The notes: generated by a model not told the origin, from the sequence alone. Shown: positions 52,311-62,071, numbered from the stretch's first letter. The stretch: 64,000 nucleotides of DNA from Eukaryota sp. TZLM1-RC (GCA_040285825.1 JAUPSS010000010.1:682001-746000), one strand, 5' to 3'. Numbers and translations: made by a program.

Positions 52311-53886
52311 TTAAATCTTTAATCCCTTCATTGCTGTCAAATATTTAGCTGGAACACCCTGCTCTTCTAGTTCCAATACTTTGAGATCTCTCATGGCCCT
52401 CAACTCGGCATGCTCTTCAGCTCGCCTTCTAAGAACTTTTCTTCCCTCTACCAATGCATTCTCTCTTTCCTTCTTATACTCTTGTCGTCTCTCTTCTATT
52501 TGCGCCAACAGCTCTTCCTGATGTTGCTTATACAACTTCCTCAATCTTTCTTCTTCCTTTTTCTGAGCTTCCACGTGTTGCTTCTGAGCTCTAGCGATTT
52601 CATCAAACTCTTGCTCCTCCTGTTGAACCATTGTGAGTAATCTCTCTTCCTTATCATGCAATTGACTAAACCTTGCCTTTGCCAACTCATCATTTAATTG
52701 TTTTCTTTTTTGCGCTTCCTGTCTCTCCTTCTCCCGATACTTCCTCTCTGCAGCTTCCATGGCCCTACGTGCTCTAAGCTCGTCTATTTCGGTTTGCTTG
52801 TCCCTGGCTTTTTCTTGCAATTGTCGAAGTTTATTGATTTCCTCTTCTTTTTTCTGTGCCTGTAACTTTGATTCTTGTAATCGACGTTCTTCTTCTTCAG
52901 CTTTTTTTCGTTGATAATCTAAAATCTTTAATTCCTCTTCCTTTTCACGTTCCATTTCAAGCATTTTCTTTTGCGAGAGCTCAGAATTGACATTATTGAG
53001 CTCTTCTCGTAACCTTCTCGTCTCCTTCATTCTACGTTCTGCTTCTTTTTGCTCTTCTTTCTTCAACAGTTCTATATGCTGTGATAAGTAATCGATAATA
53101 CCAAACCTCCAAAGCTGCCTTTTTGTCCTTTTCAAGGGCTTCTTCTTCCATTAACCGTTGTAATCTACGTTCTTCTTTCTGTTTTTTGATGACCTCGGCA
53201 CCTTGCTGCATTTGACGTTTAATAGCTTCTTCTTTTTCTCTTTCCTTTCGGATGGCTTCCTGTCTTTCCTCTTCCATGACAGCAGCTAACCGAGCTTGTT
53301 CTTGCTCTTCTTGCATCTGAAGCATCTTCTTTTCTTCAATTTGACGATCCCGAACAGCTGCACACTTGGCAAAGATAGCCATCGAGTTTAGCTTTTTTGC
53401 TTCCTCCTTTTCTTCACATTTGAGGAGCTTGGCACGAGATTTTGTGGATTGGGTAGAGGTGTCATCAGACACAGTGGAGGGAGCTGGTTTTCTTGTTTTG
53501 TCGAGGTTCTGGAGACGTTCGCGTTTGGTGGCAGCTAGCTGGCGTCGTTGTTCTGTTGTAAGTTTGTGGGATGGTGTGGGGTTGGATGAGAGAGAGGCTT
53601 GTGCTTTTATGCGCTCCAAATCCGATTTAGAGAGAACAGCTGCCCTTGACTGGTCTATCGTGTGAACTCCTTGAAGAGAGTCGAGGGAAGAAGTGGTTGA
53701 TATTGGTGTTGATGACCTAGACACAGTGGATATACGTGAATTAGTACGAGAGAGCCGCGACGAAGACATCTGGAGAGTGGTGGATGTGGATAGGGATGGT
53801 GGATGATACAGTAGATTCATTTTCATTTCGCTCACATCCAAATCAATATCATCTAAAAAGCTTCTTCGTTCCTCCAACACACTCAC
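52311..53886 (-). CDS. CFAP45: CFAP45-like axonemal coiled-coil protein (two exons)
   Basis: Exons 53107-53886 and 52311-53078 (minus) give 515 codons plus TAA. The first about 130 residues are Ser/Thr-rich with tandem SRxST. From about residue 165 to 505 it is continuous Glu/Lys/Arg coiled coil. Markers of CFAP45 (CCDC19) are KILDYQRKKAEEEE, LRQLQEKARDKQTEIDELRARRAMEAAER and the end LEEQGVPAKYLTAM. CFAP45 is a microtubule inner protein of ciliary doublets, so the organism should have a flagellum. Splicing joins AALE to HIELLKKEEQ in frame. Other coiled-coil families (trichoplein, CCDC11) share composition but not these motifs. Confidence 0.85.
53079..53106 (-). other. 28-nt intron of the CFAP45-like gene
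   Basis: Minus strand GTTTGG…CTTATCACAG, phase 0. The donor deviates from GTATGT, but the acceptor fits the pattern. Confidence 0.75.
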
Positions 53887-54206
53887 AGTGTATCGTCTTG
53901 GTAATGATTTTCCTAAAACGCTTTCATTCCAAGATTTTCTGGTTCAACATCCAATTTAAACACCCACAAACTTATATTCAGTGATCATTGTTTCTTCATA
54001 TACCCTATTATATACCCATATTCCACATCAAAGGCTAAGGACAATCAAAAGCACTATCAATCATGTCAGTCTATTATAATCCTGATTCTACTCAAAATTG
54101 CACCATCGTATATTTTCCCCTACGCACAGACTGATTTGACTGTATCACCGAGTAGTTATTTCGTTTGGTGTAAATGACCAATAAAAAATTTATCATAAGA
54201 AACTGT
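53887..54206. other. intergenic, nothing recognised
   Basis: Upstream of CFAP45 (minus) and downstream of the next minus-strand ORF. No signal. Confidence 0.4.
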
Positions 54207-54506
54207 TTACAAAACAAGACTTATCCAAGTTTTCAATGAGGCTTCAGGATCCTGCCTAAGAATCACCTCTGGATCAACAATCTTCCGATGTGATCTATCC
54301 TTTCGTATAATCTTCGCTTCCCGTCTGACTTTGCAAATAGGCCGTCTAGTCAACTTGTAAGGACGTGTAAATGGGCATTGGGTTTGTTGATAAAGATACT
54401 TATACAATGATGTAGTTCTGTGTGTGGTTTGACCTATACTAGGATTGCAATGAGTTAGAGTGGAGTAGTTGTTGACAACTCTGTTGAAGGAGTGCATAAG
54501 TGACAA
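54207..54506 (-). CDS. hypothetical basic protein, 99 codons
   Basis: ATG 54506 to TAA. Basic (RRPICKVRREAKIIRKDRSHRK), with a Trp near the end. It is co-oriented with CFAP45, whose start is about 320 bp downstream. No family is recognised; small basic ciliary proteins are one possibility. Confidence 0.4.
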   Translation of the reverse strand: MSLMHSFNRVVNNYSTLTHCNPSIGQTTHRTTSLYKYLYQQTQCPFTRPYKLTRRPICKVRREAKIIRKDRSHRKIVDPEVILRQDPEASLKTWISLVL

Positions 54507-54879
54507 AGATCAGGATATCAGGGTGAATATCAAAAGTATACTGTTCTGTTGATTTAGGAAGGATGTACCACTTCAATGAAAAGAAGCAGTCTCAGCATCT
54601 TCTTCCAAAGACAGGTCTTATGTGATTTACTCACCTGAAATTAAGACTATATAGTCTTGACTCTCATGTTGTCCCACCCTCAGGAGCTTCTGATACTCCA
54701 CCTCCAGTATCTGAAGTCAGCAAAATGGCTTTATCTCCTCCTTCAAGGATCAGAACTACCATTTTACCAATTTTAACAATTAAGACTAAAAAACAATTCA
54801 CCTGTTTTTGAAAAAAAAGAAGATTCTCACCTAATAGTTTGTAAAAAGAATGGGACATGTCGTTTTTTTATTGTAATGG

Positions 54880-55400
54880 CTGTCATTTCTGATGTCATGT
54901 ATGTAGCTACTGGATACGCTTCCTCCATTCTTGTCAAAGACAATGGCCAAATTTATGCTGCGACAATGGACAATTGGGTTATGCATCTTTTGGCAATTAA
55001 GTAGTATTGGAAGCTATTGGAGTTAGTTTACTCGAGAATGAGCCCCCCCCCAAGAATATTTCAATGCAAGAGAGCTTCCTGAGCTGGATGTTTTTGAACT
55101 TCCACCGCTTGAGAAGCCATCATTTCTATTTGGAATCCCCAATAAATGGGGTTTTTTTGAGCATAAAAGATAATAAAGCTCGCCGAATGTGGACCAACCC
55201 GCATTTACCTTCATCATCTAGGTGTAAAGTACCTGGCGTCATTGAAAACATGGACAAGCACAGCGATTCGTACTCTCAAATAATCCCCATTAAATCTAGT
55301 AATAGATGTTGATTTTGGATATGACGCTGGTGTTGTGGTTACTGAGGAAGACGAACTGTTCGTTTTTGGTGACCTTTCCACTGAGTCTCCTTGCCAGGTG
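54880..55400 (+). pseudogene. RCC1-like protein fragment, frameshifted
   Basis: Frames give VMYVATGYASSILVKDNGQIYA, then after a one-base shift CDNGQLGYASFGN (an RCC1 G-x-N-x-x-G-Q-L-G repeat). About 55320-55400 follows with VDFGYDAGVVVTEEDELFVFGD, the strand preceding another RCC1 blade. The middle is in yet another frame. It is best read as a decayed relative of the 41277-42136 gene. Confidence 0.5.
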
Positions 55401-55542
55401 CTCAAACTTTATTTAAGATCTATTCTCATTCATCAGCTAGGACCTTTTTGAGTATGGTACATATTCAGTATAGTCAAAAATGCAATAATTGCTTGAAAAA
55501 GATTTAGCAAAGAGTATAAAAACAGAAAAAGCTAACCCAAAA

Positions 55543-55558
55543 AGTGTTGAAAAACACC
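55543..55558 (-). terminator. histone 3' stem-loop of H2A
   Basis: Minus strand GGTGTT-TTTC-AACACT, 12 nt after the H2A stop. Six-base-pair stem (the basal pair is G-T) with a TTTC loop, the exact metazoan histone loop. Confidence 0.85.
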
Positions 55559-55570
55559 ATACTGCACAAC

Positions 55571-55954
55571 CTAGATTTCCTGAGAAGCTTGTTCTTCGGC
55601 TTCAACGCGAGCCTTGGATCCCTTGGGCAGGAGGTCGGAATGAATATGAGGAAGAACACCACCAGAGGGAATCATAATGTGGGACAAAAGTTTGCTGAGT
55701 TCTTCATCATTACGGATAGCCAAGAGAATGTGTCTGGGGACAATACGGGTCTTCTTGTTATCTCTAGCAGCGTTACCTGATAATTCAAGAACCTCAGCAG
55801 TGAGGTATTCAAGGACAGCAGCCATATAGACGGGAGCACCAGCTGCAATACGTTCGGCATAGCGACCTTCACGGAGGTAACGACGGATACGACCTACAGG
55901 GAATTGAAGTCCAGCTTTGAAGGAGAGAGTACGTGCACCAGTTTCTTCAGACAT
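55571..55954 (-). CDS. H2A: histone H2A with H2A.X-type SQEI tail
   Basis: 127 codons on the minus strand from ATG 55954 (codons further upstream in frame are leader) to TAG. The fold region is typical: [66 protein letters not shown] and the LLPKG docking end. The C terminus is ASQEI: SQ-E-hydrophobic at the very end is the H2A.X motif phosphorylated after DNA double-strand breaks. The N-terminal tail is short and lacks the usual SGRGKGG. The acidic patch residues (E of [16 protein letters not shown]) are present. It is divergent with H2B, 146 bp apart. Confidence 0.95.
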   Translation of the reverse strand: MSEETGARTLSFKAGLQFPVGRIRRYLREGRYAERIAAGAPVYMAAVLEYLTAEVLELSGNAARDNKKTRIVPRHILLAIRNDEELSKLLSHIMIPSGGVLPHIHSDLLPKGSKARVEAEEQASQEI

Positions 55955-56100
55955 GAGAAGTGATTTAATGGGGATTTGAGAGGAAAATTCCATTTCAACA
56001 CAACAATTTGTTTGTTGCAAAATTGTCATTTGTGGCAAAACATTGAAACGTTTGATTTTTCAAAGTAAAAATCCTCAACACCATTGATATCCTCAATCTC
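55955..56100. promoter_or_regulatory. divergent H2A/H2B promoter
   Basis: 146 bp between the start codons. It contains ACAATTTG…TTGCAAAATTG (56003-56025) and TGTGGCAAAACATTG (56031-56045), related to the shared H3/H4 element (ACAATT…GCAAGACA). Divergent H2A/H2B pairs commonly share one promoter, allowing equal expression. Confidence 0.55.
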
Positions 56101-56535
56101 ATGCCCGGAAAGAAGTCTGTAAAGTCTACCAAATCCATCAAGGGAGTTCCCTCCAAAGCCCCATCAAAGGCTCCTGCCAAAGCTGTCAGCAAGGCTGTTG
56201 CTGAAGGAGGAGCTGTCTCTGCTGCCCCCAAGCGTAAGAAGGCCCGTAAGGAGACATGGGCTACTTACATCTACCGTGTTCTTCGCCAAGTCCATCCCGA
56301 TACTGGTATCTCCACCAAGGCCATGGGTATTATGAACTCTTTTGTTAATGATATCTTTGAACGTATCGCTACTGAAGCTTCCCGTCTTGCTCGTGTCAAC
56401 AAGAGAAATACCCTTTCTTCTCGTGAGATCCAGACCGCTGTTAGATTGTTGTTGCCTGGTGAACTCTCCAAACATGCTGTTTCAGAAGGTACCAAGGCTG
56501 TCACCAAATTTACCTCTGCAGGCGAAGCTGAATAG
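56101..56535 (+). CDS. H2B: histone H2B
   Basis: 144 codons, ATG to TAG. The N-terminal tail (about 50 residues) is long and rich in Lys, Ser, Ala and Pro ([15 protein letters not shown]). The fold follows: [83 protein letters not shown]. The C terminus is AGEAE, about four residues past the usual TKYTSS end. The Lys of VTKF matches the ubiquitinated H2B Lys (human K120). Confidence 0.97.
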   Translation: MPGKKSVKSTKSIKGVPSKAPSKAPAKAVSKAVAEGGAVSAAPKRKKARKETWATYIYRVLRQVHPDTGISTKAMGIMNSFVNDIFERIATEASRLARVNKRNTLSSREIQTAVRLLLPGELSKHAVSEGTKAVTKFTSAGEAE

Positions 56536-56551
56536 ATTTGTGGTTTTTGAT

Positions 56552-56567
56552 GGTGTTCATCAACACT
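56552..56567 (+). terminator. histone 3' stem-loop of H2B
   Basis: GGTGTT-CATC-AACACT, 16 nt after the H2B stop. Same stem as the other three histone genes. Confidence 0.85.
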
Positions 56568-56806
56568 GGATAAATTTTAGTATTTTTTCCGTGGTTTTTA
56601 GTTGAAATTGTTTCTTTTTAAGTACATAAATGCGAATGCTAAGACGAACAAGCATTTGTATTTGGTTAGTCGTGAAAGGTTTTGGTTATATTCCCTACAA
56701 CCAAATGAGAATTCATTAGATTAACAAGATGGTAAAACTTGACAATGGCCTCTGTTCTCAACAAAACAAACCAAATTGAGAAGACTGAGAGCAAGAAAAT
56801 CAAATG

Positions 56807-56827
56807 ACAATTGATTGTCGCAAGACA
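56807..56827 (+). promoter_or_regulatory. histone upstream element of H3
   Basis: ACAATTGATTGTC followed by GCAAGACA, 63 bp before the H3 ATG. It agrees at 17 of 21 positions with the element before H4 (57576-57596). Confidence 0.5.
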
Positions 56828-56890
56828 TTTTCCCTGCCCTGAATTTCAGCTGAGTTACAATGCAAAATGACATAATCCTGATCTACACTA

Positions 56891-57298
56891 ATGGCCCGTA
56901 CTAAGCAAACCTCTCGCAAGACTACCTCCACCAAAACTCCAAGAAAGCATTTGGCCACCAAGGCTGCTCGTAAAGCTGCCCCGGCAACTGGTGGTATTAA
57001 GAAACCCCATCGTTATCGTCCTGGTACTGTTGCTCTCCGTGAAATCAGAAAGTACCAAAAGTCTACTGAGCTCTTGATCCGTAAGCTTCCTTTCCAACGT
57101 TTAGTCAGAGAAATCGCCCAAGAATTTAAGGGTGAGCTGAGATTTCAAGCATCTGGTATTTCTGCTCTTCAAGAAGCTGCTGAAGCTTACCTTGTTGGTT
57201 TGTTTGAAGACACCAATCTTTGTGCTATCCATGCTAAACGTGTTACCATTATGCCCAAGGACATGGCCCTGGCCAAGAGAATTCGCTCTGATTTTTAA
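56891..57298 (+). CDS. H3: histone H3
   Basis: 135 codons, ATG to TAA. The core is canonical ([64 protein letters not shown]). The tail deviates: A7S, S10T, GG12-13 to ST, A15T, Q19H and S28A, while K4, K9, K14, K18, K23, K27 and K36 are kept. The end is KRIRSDF instead of RRIRGERA. There is no CENP-A-like long loop 1, so it is a canonical H3 with a diverged tail. Confidence 0.97.
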   Translation: MARTKQTSRKTTSTKTPRKHLATKAARKAAPATGGIKKPHRYRPGTVALREIRKYQKSTELLIRKLPFQRLVREIAQEFKGELRFQASGISALQEAAEAYLVGLFEDTNLCAIHAKRVTIMPKDMALAKRIRSDF

Positions 57299-57312
57299 TT
57301 TTGCTTTTCAGT

Positions 57313-57328
57313 GGTGTTCTTCAACACT
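57313..57328 (+). terminator. histone 3' stem-loop of H3
   Basis: GGTGTT-CTTC-AACACT, 14 nt after the H3 stop. An AATAAA lies 10 bp further on (57339-57344), so polyadenylation is a possible alternative end. Confidence 0.85.
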
Positions 57329-57575
57329 TGATAATTCAATAAACTTGATTTTTATAAAGTTTCTTGCTTTTACATGCAAACAGCGGATCATGAACTTCTT
57401 CAGGTTCAGTACTCACACCTACTCATGATTGCTCAAGGTCAGTATCTTATTCAGTTATATGAAAGATGTTCATCAAATGATGTCATATCAATATCAACCT
57501 CCCTCTCTGTCCTGTGAACCTCCATACTTCTTGTCCTGCTTAGAGTCTAGACATTACAATCACCAATGACGAACA

Positions 57576-57596
57576 ACAATTAATCTTGGCAAGACA
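57576..57596 (+). promoter_or_regulatory. histone upstream element of H4
   Basis: ACAATTAATCTTG followed by GCAAGACA, 69 bp before the H4 ATG. The H3 counterpart sits at almost the same distance. Confidence 0.5.
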
Positions 57597-57665
57597 ATTC
57601 TTCAAATCAAACTCAAATTCTCAAACATCTTTCATATTCTATATTCTTATCTTCATCGATCATCA

Positions 57666-57977
57666 ATGGCTGGCCGTGGAAAAGGTGGAAAAGGTTTAGG
57701 TAAAGGTGGTGCTAAGCGCCATAGAAAGGTTCTTCGTGAAAACATCCAAGGTATAACCAAGCCCGCTATTCGTCGTCTTGCTCGCCGTGGTGGTGTCAAG
57801 CGTATCTCTGCTCTCATCTATGATGAAACCCGTACCGTGCTTCGTACTTTCCTCGAAAACGTGATCCGTGACTCTGTTACCTATTGTGAACATGCTAGAA
57901 GGAAGACTGTTACTGCCATGGATGTTGTCTATGCCTTGAAACGTCATGGACGTGTTTTATATGGTTTTGGTGTTTAG
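57666..57977 (+). CDS. H4: histone H4
   Basis: 103 codons, ATG to TAG. Nearly canonical: [55 protein letters not shown]. Differences include S1A (tail starts AGRGKGG), D24E, several in helix 2 ([13 protein letters not shown]) and the last residue V for G. Arg3, the PRMT1 site in other species, is kept. The exchange S1A removes the N-terminal phosphorylation site. Confidence 0.98.
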   Translation: MAGRGKGGKGLGKGGAKRHRKVLRENIQGITKPAIRRLARRGGVKRISALIYDETRTVLRTFLENVIRDSVTYCEHARRKTVTAMDVVYALKRHGRVLYGFGV

Positions 57978-57991
57978 GTTTTTGTTTTAGG

Positions 57992-58007
57992 GGTGTTTAT
58001 CAACACT
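57992..58007 (+). terminator. histone 3' stem-loop of H4
   Basis: GGTGTT-TATC-AACACT, 14 nt after the H4 stop. Confidence 0.85.
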
Positions 58008-59095
58008 AGTAAATCCTTTTACCCATACATTCTTTCAATTTGATCATCATTAGCTTAAAAAATAAAACAATTATGTAAAGTAAATATGTAGGTTGCTTTA
58101 TTCGGATCATCGCAACACTACTGCAACCCACAGTTGAAGTAAAAATTGAAATGATAATGTTAGGTTTTGAAACTTCCTGGATTGAAACATATGAAATCTG
58201 AATAAGTTTGGATCATCATGATTTCACTCTAGATCTTCTAGATAGCTGCAACGAAATTTGGATGCGAAATTAGTTCTTAGCCCATCAAATGGTTTTAAAA
58301 GAATTATAAGAGTTTATTCTTTGAACAGCCACATTTTAAAACAAAACATCTGTGTTACACAATTTAAAAACTAAATATGAATTTCAATAAAGGCACCCAC
58401 GAAGATTACATTGACCACTGGAACACTTTGTTGAAAAAAGTTGAAATGTCAAGAGAAACAATAACATTCTGAATAAGCAAGATAAGAAAAATGTTGCATC
58501 AAAGATAAATCTCCCATTCGAAATAATAAATGGAAATTAATGATGTAACATATAATCAAAATGAAGTCAACTAAGTCGCTTTGGATAAATCGTCATATCA
58601 AATATTAACTTTCTACTACTAAAAGGGAAAAATACACAAAATTTGTTTTTTGTAATTATCAGTTTTGTATTTACTGTTTGCGCCTTTAGGTTTAAATAGA
58701 ATAAAGACAAAATATATCAACTTTGTCTCGTTCATTTTAGGTTATTCTCTTTATTCTAATTCGCGGACATAGTGCAACATTAGGAGCAATGTTTCACATT
58801 AATCATTTTTTGACAGATGAGGAGAGTATGCTCTTCCTGGCTCTGCCATTGAAACAATCTTGTTTATCATCTTGTTTCAACATTGACAATTTTGTTGGAC
58901 ATGTTTTTTGTCGAAGATTGGCACCTTTCTGGTGGAAGTTCGGCTTATCAATGTAATGATTAAACTGCTTTTTTGTTTTATGGGAACTAGTTTGAAAATG
59001 GCCAAGTTTTAAAACACCAAACATTATAGTTTGGAAATATTGAAACCAAACCAAACAACCACAAAAACCAATTACCAAAAGTCAAAATTCTGTTG
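58008..59095. other. intergenic; a family-E 3' scrap, otherwise nothing recognised
   Basis: Around 58310-58360, TTTATTCTTTGAACAGCCACATTTTA resembles the family-E 3' end at 32625-32655. A minus ORF at 58803-59078 (91 codons, basic C-terminal half) matches nothing I know. Confidence 0.4.
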
Positions 59096-59099
59096 TCCC

Positions 59100-60600
59100 T
59101 TTACTAATTACAGTAGTGATGCTTTTAAGTTCCTTGGTTGTTGGTTGGGAAATATGCCTCAAATTCAGAATGAATTGCAAGTTATTTTGGAGAAAAAGAA
59201 AATTGATCTTGATTCAATTTCTTCTTTAGATCTAGAAAAACATATTAAATTTTTCATGCTTAAAATTTGCTTTACTGGGAGAATAACCCACATTTTGAGA
59301 TCTTGTGCTCCTTCCATAGCATTAGATTTTTGTTTTTCCTTAAATTCATTGAGAACAGAATTTTTTGCTGATTTATTGGATGTAGAACCAGGAATGTTGA
59401 AAAGTCACTTATTTTCTTCAGCAAATTTGGGTGGTATTGGATTTACTAAATCTTCAATTTTGTGTCAATCAGCATTCTTGGGTGGTGGCAAAAATTTTAT
59501 TTATGAATTTTCTCGTAGATTTCCTGATGATTCTCATCTGTTAGTCCCCAATTGTAGTCCCTATTTGTATGAGTTATCTTGTGAACTTGAAAAATTGCCG
59601 CCACAAATTTGGACCAAATGTTTTCCTCAATCAATTCAAGAAATTCCAAACCGATCTCTATTAAATTTACAGTTTTGCTGTAAAAAGCTTCAACAAAAAT
59701 TGTCAAAGATTTTTGAAAGCTTGGATTTTGATGTTAGACTTGGTTTGGCCAGGTAAAAGAATCCCGCTCTTGCAAATCTTTTACAAGATATGTGTGACAG
59801 TACTTCTTCTGCCTTAGTAACAACAATTCCTCAAGTTTATGGTACTCTCTTAACTGATTCTGTTTCGACTTTGAATATGAGATTTCGTTCTTTTATCTGG
59901 CCTGATAATTTACCTCATAATTCAATTTGTAAATGTTCTCGAAAAATTACAATTACTCATTTGTTAAATTGTAAACATTTTATTACTTTCAGAAGCAAGG
60001 TTCATGATGCTGTAAGACACCAATTATATTGTATCTGTAAGTCTCATAGAATTGAATCCTTTTTGGAACCTCTCTTGTCGAATCTGTTTGATACGGATGA
60101 TTTTCATGAGAATAATAGAGGTGATGTAATATTACCTGGATTAGATGGAAATTTCATTTTATTGGATGTAATATGTGTTGATCCTTGTCATAAAAGGCTT
60201 GTTAATTCTAAAATTCATAAATTTTTTCAAATGATGAAAATTTCAAAAACAAAAAATACAATGAACCTTTGTCCAAATTGTCCAGTCTACAGCATACAAA
60301 ATACAATTTGTATCCATTTGTATTTTCCCTTTTTGGGTCACTTGCACCAACTGCTTTACGTTTTTTGGATGATTTTGAAATGAATGTAAAGAGAAGAACT
60401 GGCAGAAATTTCAACAGATTGTTTTGGCAAAATAGAATTGTGTTTTCTATTTTTAAGGGGATGTTGAAGATGGTTTCTGATGCTTTGCTTTCTCTTGGAT
60501 CTCACTATAAGAGAGTTGCAGCCAGTGTTTTTGTTTTTGGAGAGATGGATTATTTAGACGTTGATTTATAGGTTTTTAATAAAAAAATTATAAAAAAATC
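59100..60600 (+). pseudogene. family-A RLE retrotransposon, 5' truncated
   Basis: Starts at RT motif E (DAFKFLGCWLGN), so the catalytic RT is missing. It then has thumb blocks (LEKHIKFFMLKICFTGRITHILRS, SANLGGIGFTKSSILCQSAFLGGGKNF), an in-frame TAA after LGLAR near 59755, the linker CKCSRKITITHLLNC, EPLL, the endonuclease block NNRGDVILPGLDGNFILLDVICVD, a frameshift near 60235, and the C terminus GEMDYLDVDL ending with TAG. A-rich 3' end at about 60600. Second-best family-A copy in the window. Confidence 0.88.
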
Positions 60601-60699
60601 AAAATTAAGAGAAAGTCTGTCACTTCACACAAACCCAGTCCCTCCCCCATTGTTGTGAAAAGGACACTTATTTCATTGTTTTATACAACATTTGTAAGA

Positions 60700-61266
60700 A
60701 TGGGAGAGGAACTATCAAGTAGTTGGGATTTATACAGTTCAGCAAGTCCTTCCGACTCTGTACATATTGCGACATGCTCCTCACTTCAACACTTTCTACA
60801 CATCTATTCATACATCAGTAAACCCCTGAGTCTTAAACCAGGCTACACATTGTGTGTATATTGTGCTTCTATGGAGTCTTCCCCAAATGGCTGCAGCTTG
60901 GTACTTCGATTTCACCCTTGCTGTCCAATGGTTGATTACTATTGGGATACTCTAGTGACTTCTCTCATTCTTGATCAATTTGATGACGAAGTGCCAATTC
61001 ACCATCAAGTAAGCACCACGTCATCACCACGGATAAATTGCATGGGACGGCAAGTTGTCGGATTACAGGTTTCTCGTAAGTTGAACGTCCCAGAACTAAC
61101 GTTGACTCTCTTGTTGAATTCCAGCGAACAGTTTGTCATTAAAGCTATCAGTAATTTTGTACATTTTAAGATTAAGAATCTTTTGAAAGATCGAGCAAAG
61201 TTTGTGCTACCCCCTGTCGAGACAATCTTTCATCAAGATTTACTTGACTCTACGGAAAAAGGATGA
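60700..61266 (+). CDS. orphan protein, 188 codons
   Basis: ATG 60700 (the frame is open to 60655, but only through a GTG) to TGA. Features: several Cys (YTLCVYCASMESSPNGC, HPCC), a Ser/Thr-rich middle and a basic end (FKIKNLLKDRAKFVLPP). No signal peptide and no membrane segment. Not recognised. Codon use is more balanced than in the neighbouring relics, so I think it is a true gene. Confidence 0.6.
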   Translation: MGEELSSSWDLYSSASPSDSVHIATCSSLQHFLHIYSYISKPLSLKPGYTLCVYCASMESSPNGCSLVLRFHPCCPMVDYYWDTLVTSLILDQFDDEVPIHHQVSTTSSPRINCMGRQVVGLQVSRKLNVPELTLTLLLNSSEQFVIKAISNFVHFKIKNLLKDRAKFVLPPVETIFHQDLLDSTEKG

Positions 61267-61516
61267 GGTGTGATTTAGGTAGTTGACGTGTTGTTGATGT
61301 CTATTATGACCTATGTTTATTGTTAAGGTCTGAATTAGTATTTTGTAATAAAATTTAATTTAATTGTCTTTTTATTTTTTTTCGAAACGTCAAGGTATGA
61401 AACTATAAGGTCAAGAATTAACCTGCCACAGAAACGTTTCAACCATCTTCCATCAACCAAATAATTCGATATTATACTATTCTGGAAACAAACTAACCAA
61501 ATTTTAATGCTGCCTG
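61267..61516. other. intergenic, nothing recognised
   Basis: 3' flank with AATAAA near 61347. Confidence 0.4.
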
Positions 61517-61664
61517 ACATAAATTGTATTGGGCATGAGAATTTTCATTAACTGAAGAAATGGGTTTCGCATATTTAGCAATTTAGTATTTTTCGCCTGT
61601 AAGAAGAGGATTGTTTACATCCGAGTTAATGAGATGTTCGTTAGAAGTATTACATTGTACTAAT
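61517..61664 (-). pseudogene. family-A retrotransposon internal scrap
   Basis: About 150 bp nearly identical to the reverse complement of 11365-11510 of the full-length copy (segment NEHFINSDVNNPLLAGEKYKIAKYAKPISSVNENSHAQ). It has no 3' end, so it is not a simple insertion. It stops at the hAT-like element. Confidence 0.75.
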
Positions 61665-61882
61665 CAGTGTTCGGACACCACCATGTGGTTCATTTTTACC
61701 ACTATGTGGACCACGTGGTGCCACGTGGTGGTTGGTGCCACCATGGTGGTTTTCTTGGTGGTCAATTTCATTTCATTATTCCTTTATCCTTTCTTTGTTC
61801 CTAATACCATGGCCTGGTAGCAAACACCCTGTATTTGAATACATTTCCCCTAATGAAGTGGAATATCTGAGAGGACGCCTAC

Positions 61883-62071
61883 ATGCCATATGAGACTTTT
61901 ATTCATTGGATGAATGTTGAAATAGTGAAAATGATGGAAGAGATGGAGGAAGTTGCAGAGGCAGTCAACGAGCAGGACCAAGAAATAGATTATCCACTGG
62001 ACGAGGAAGTCCTATACGATCCTTTTTATTTTAGAAATCTTTATGTTTCGGAGGACATTGAGGAGGAATGA
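61883..62071 (+). CDS. small acidic ORF inside the MITE
   Basis: 62 codons, ATG to TGA, with about 20 Glu/Asp (VKMMEEMEEVAEAVNEQDQE). It could be a fragment of a transposase or chance; no motif is seen. Confidence 0.25.
   Translation: MPYETFIHWMNVEIVKMMEEMEEVAEAVNEQDQEIDYPLDEEVLYDPFYFRNLYVSEDIEEE

Noticed and set aside
55955-56038. Longer H2A with 28 extra N-terminal residues
   Set aside because: Histone H2A begins at [11 protein letters not shown]. The extra codons lie in the divergent promoter and encode nothing conserved.
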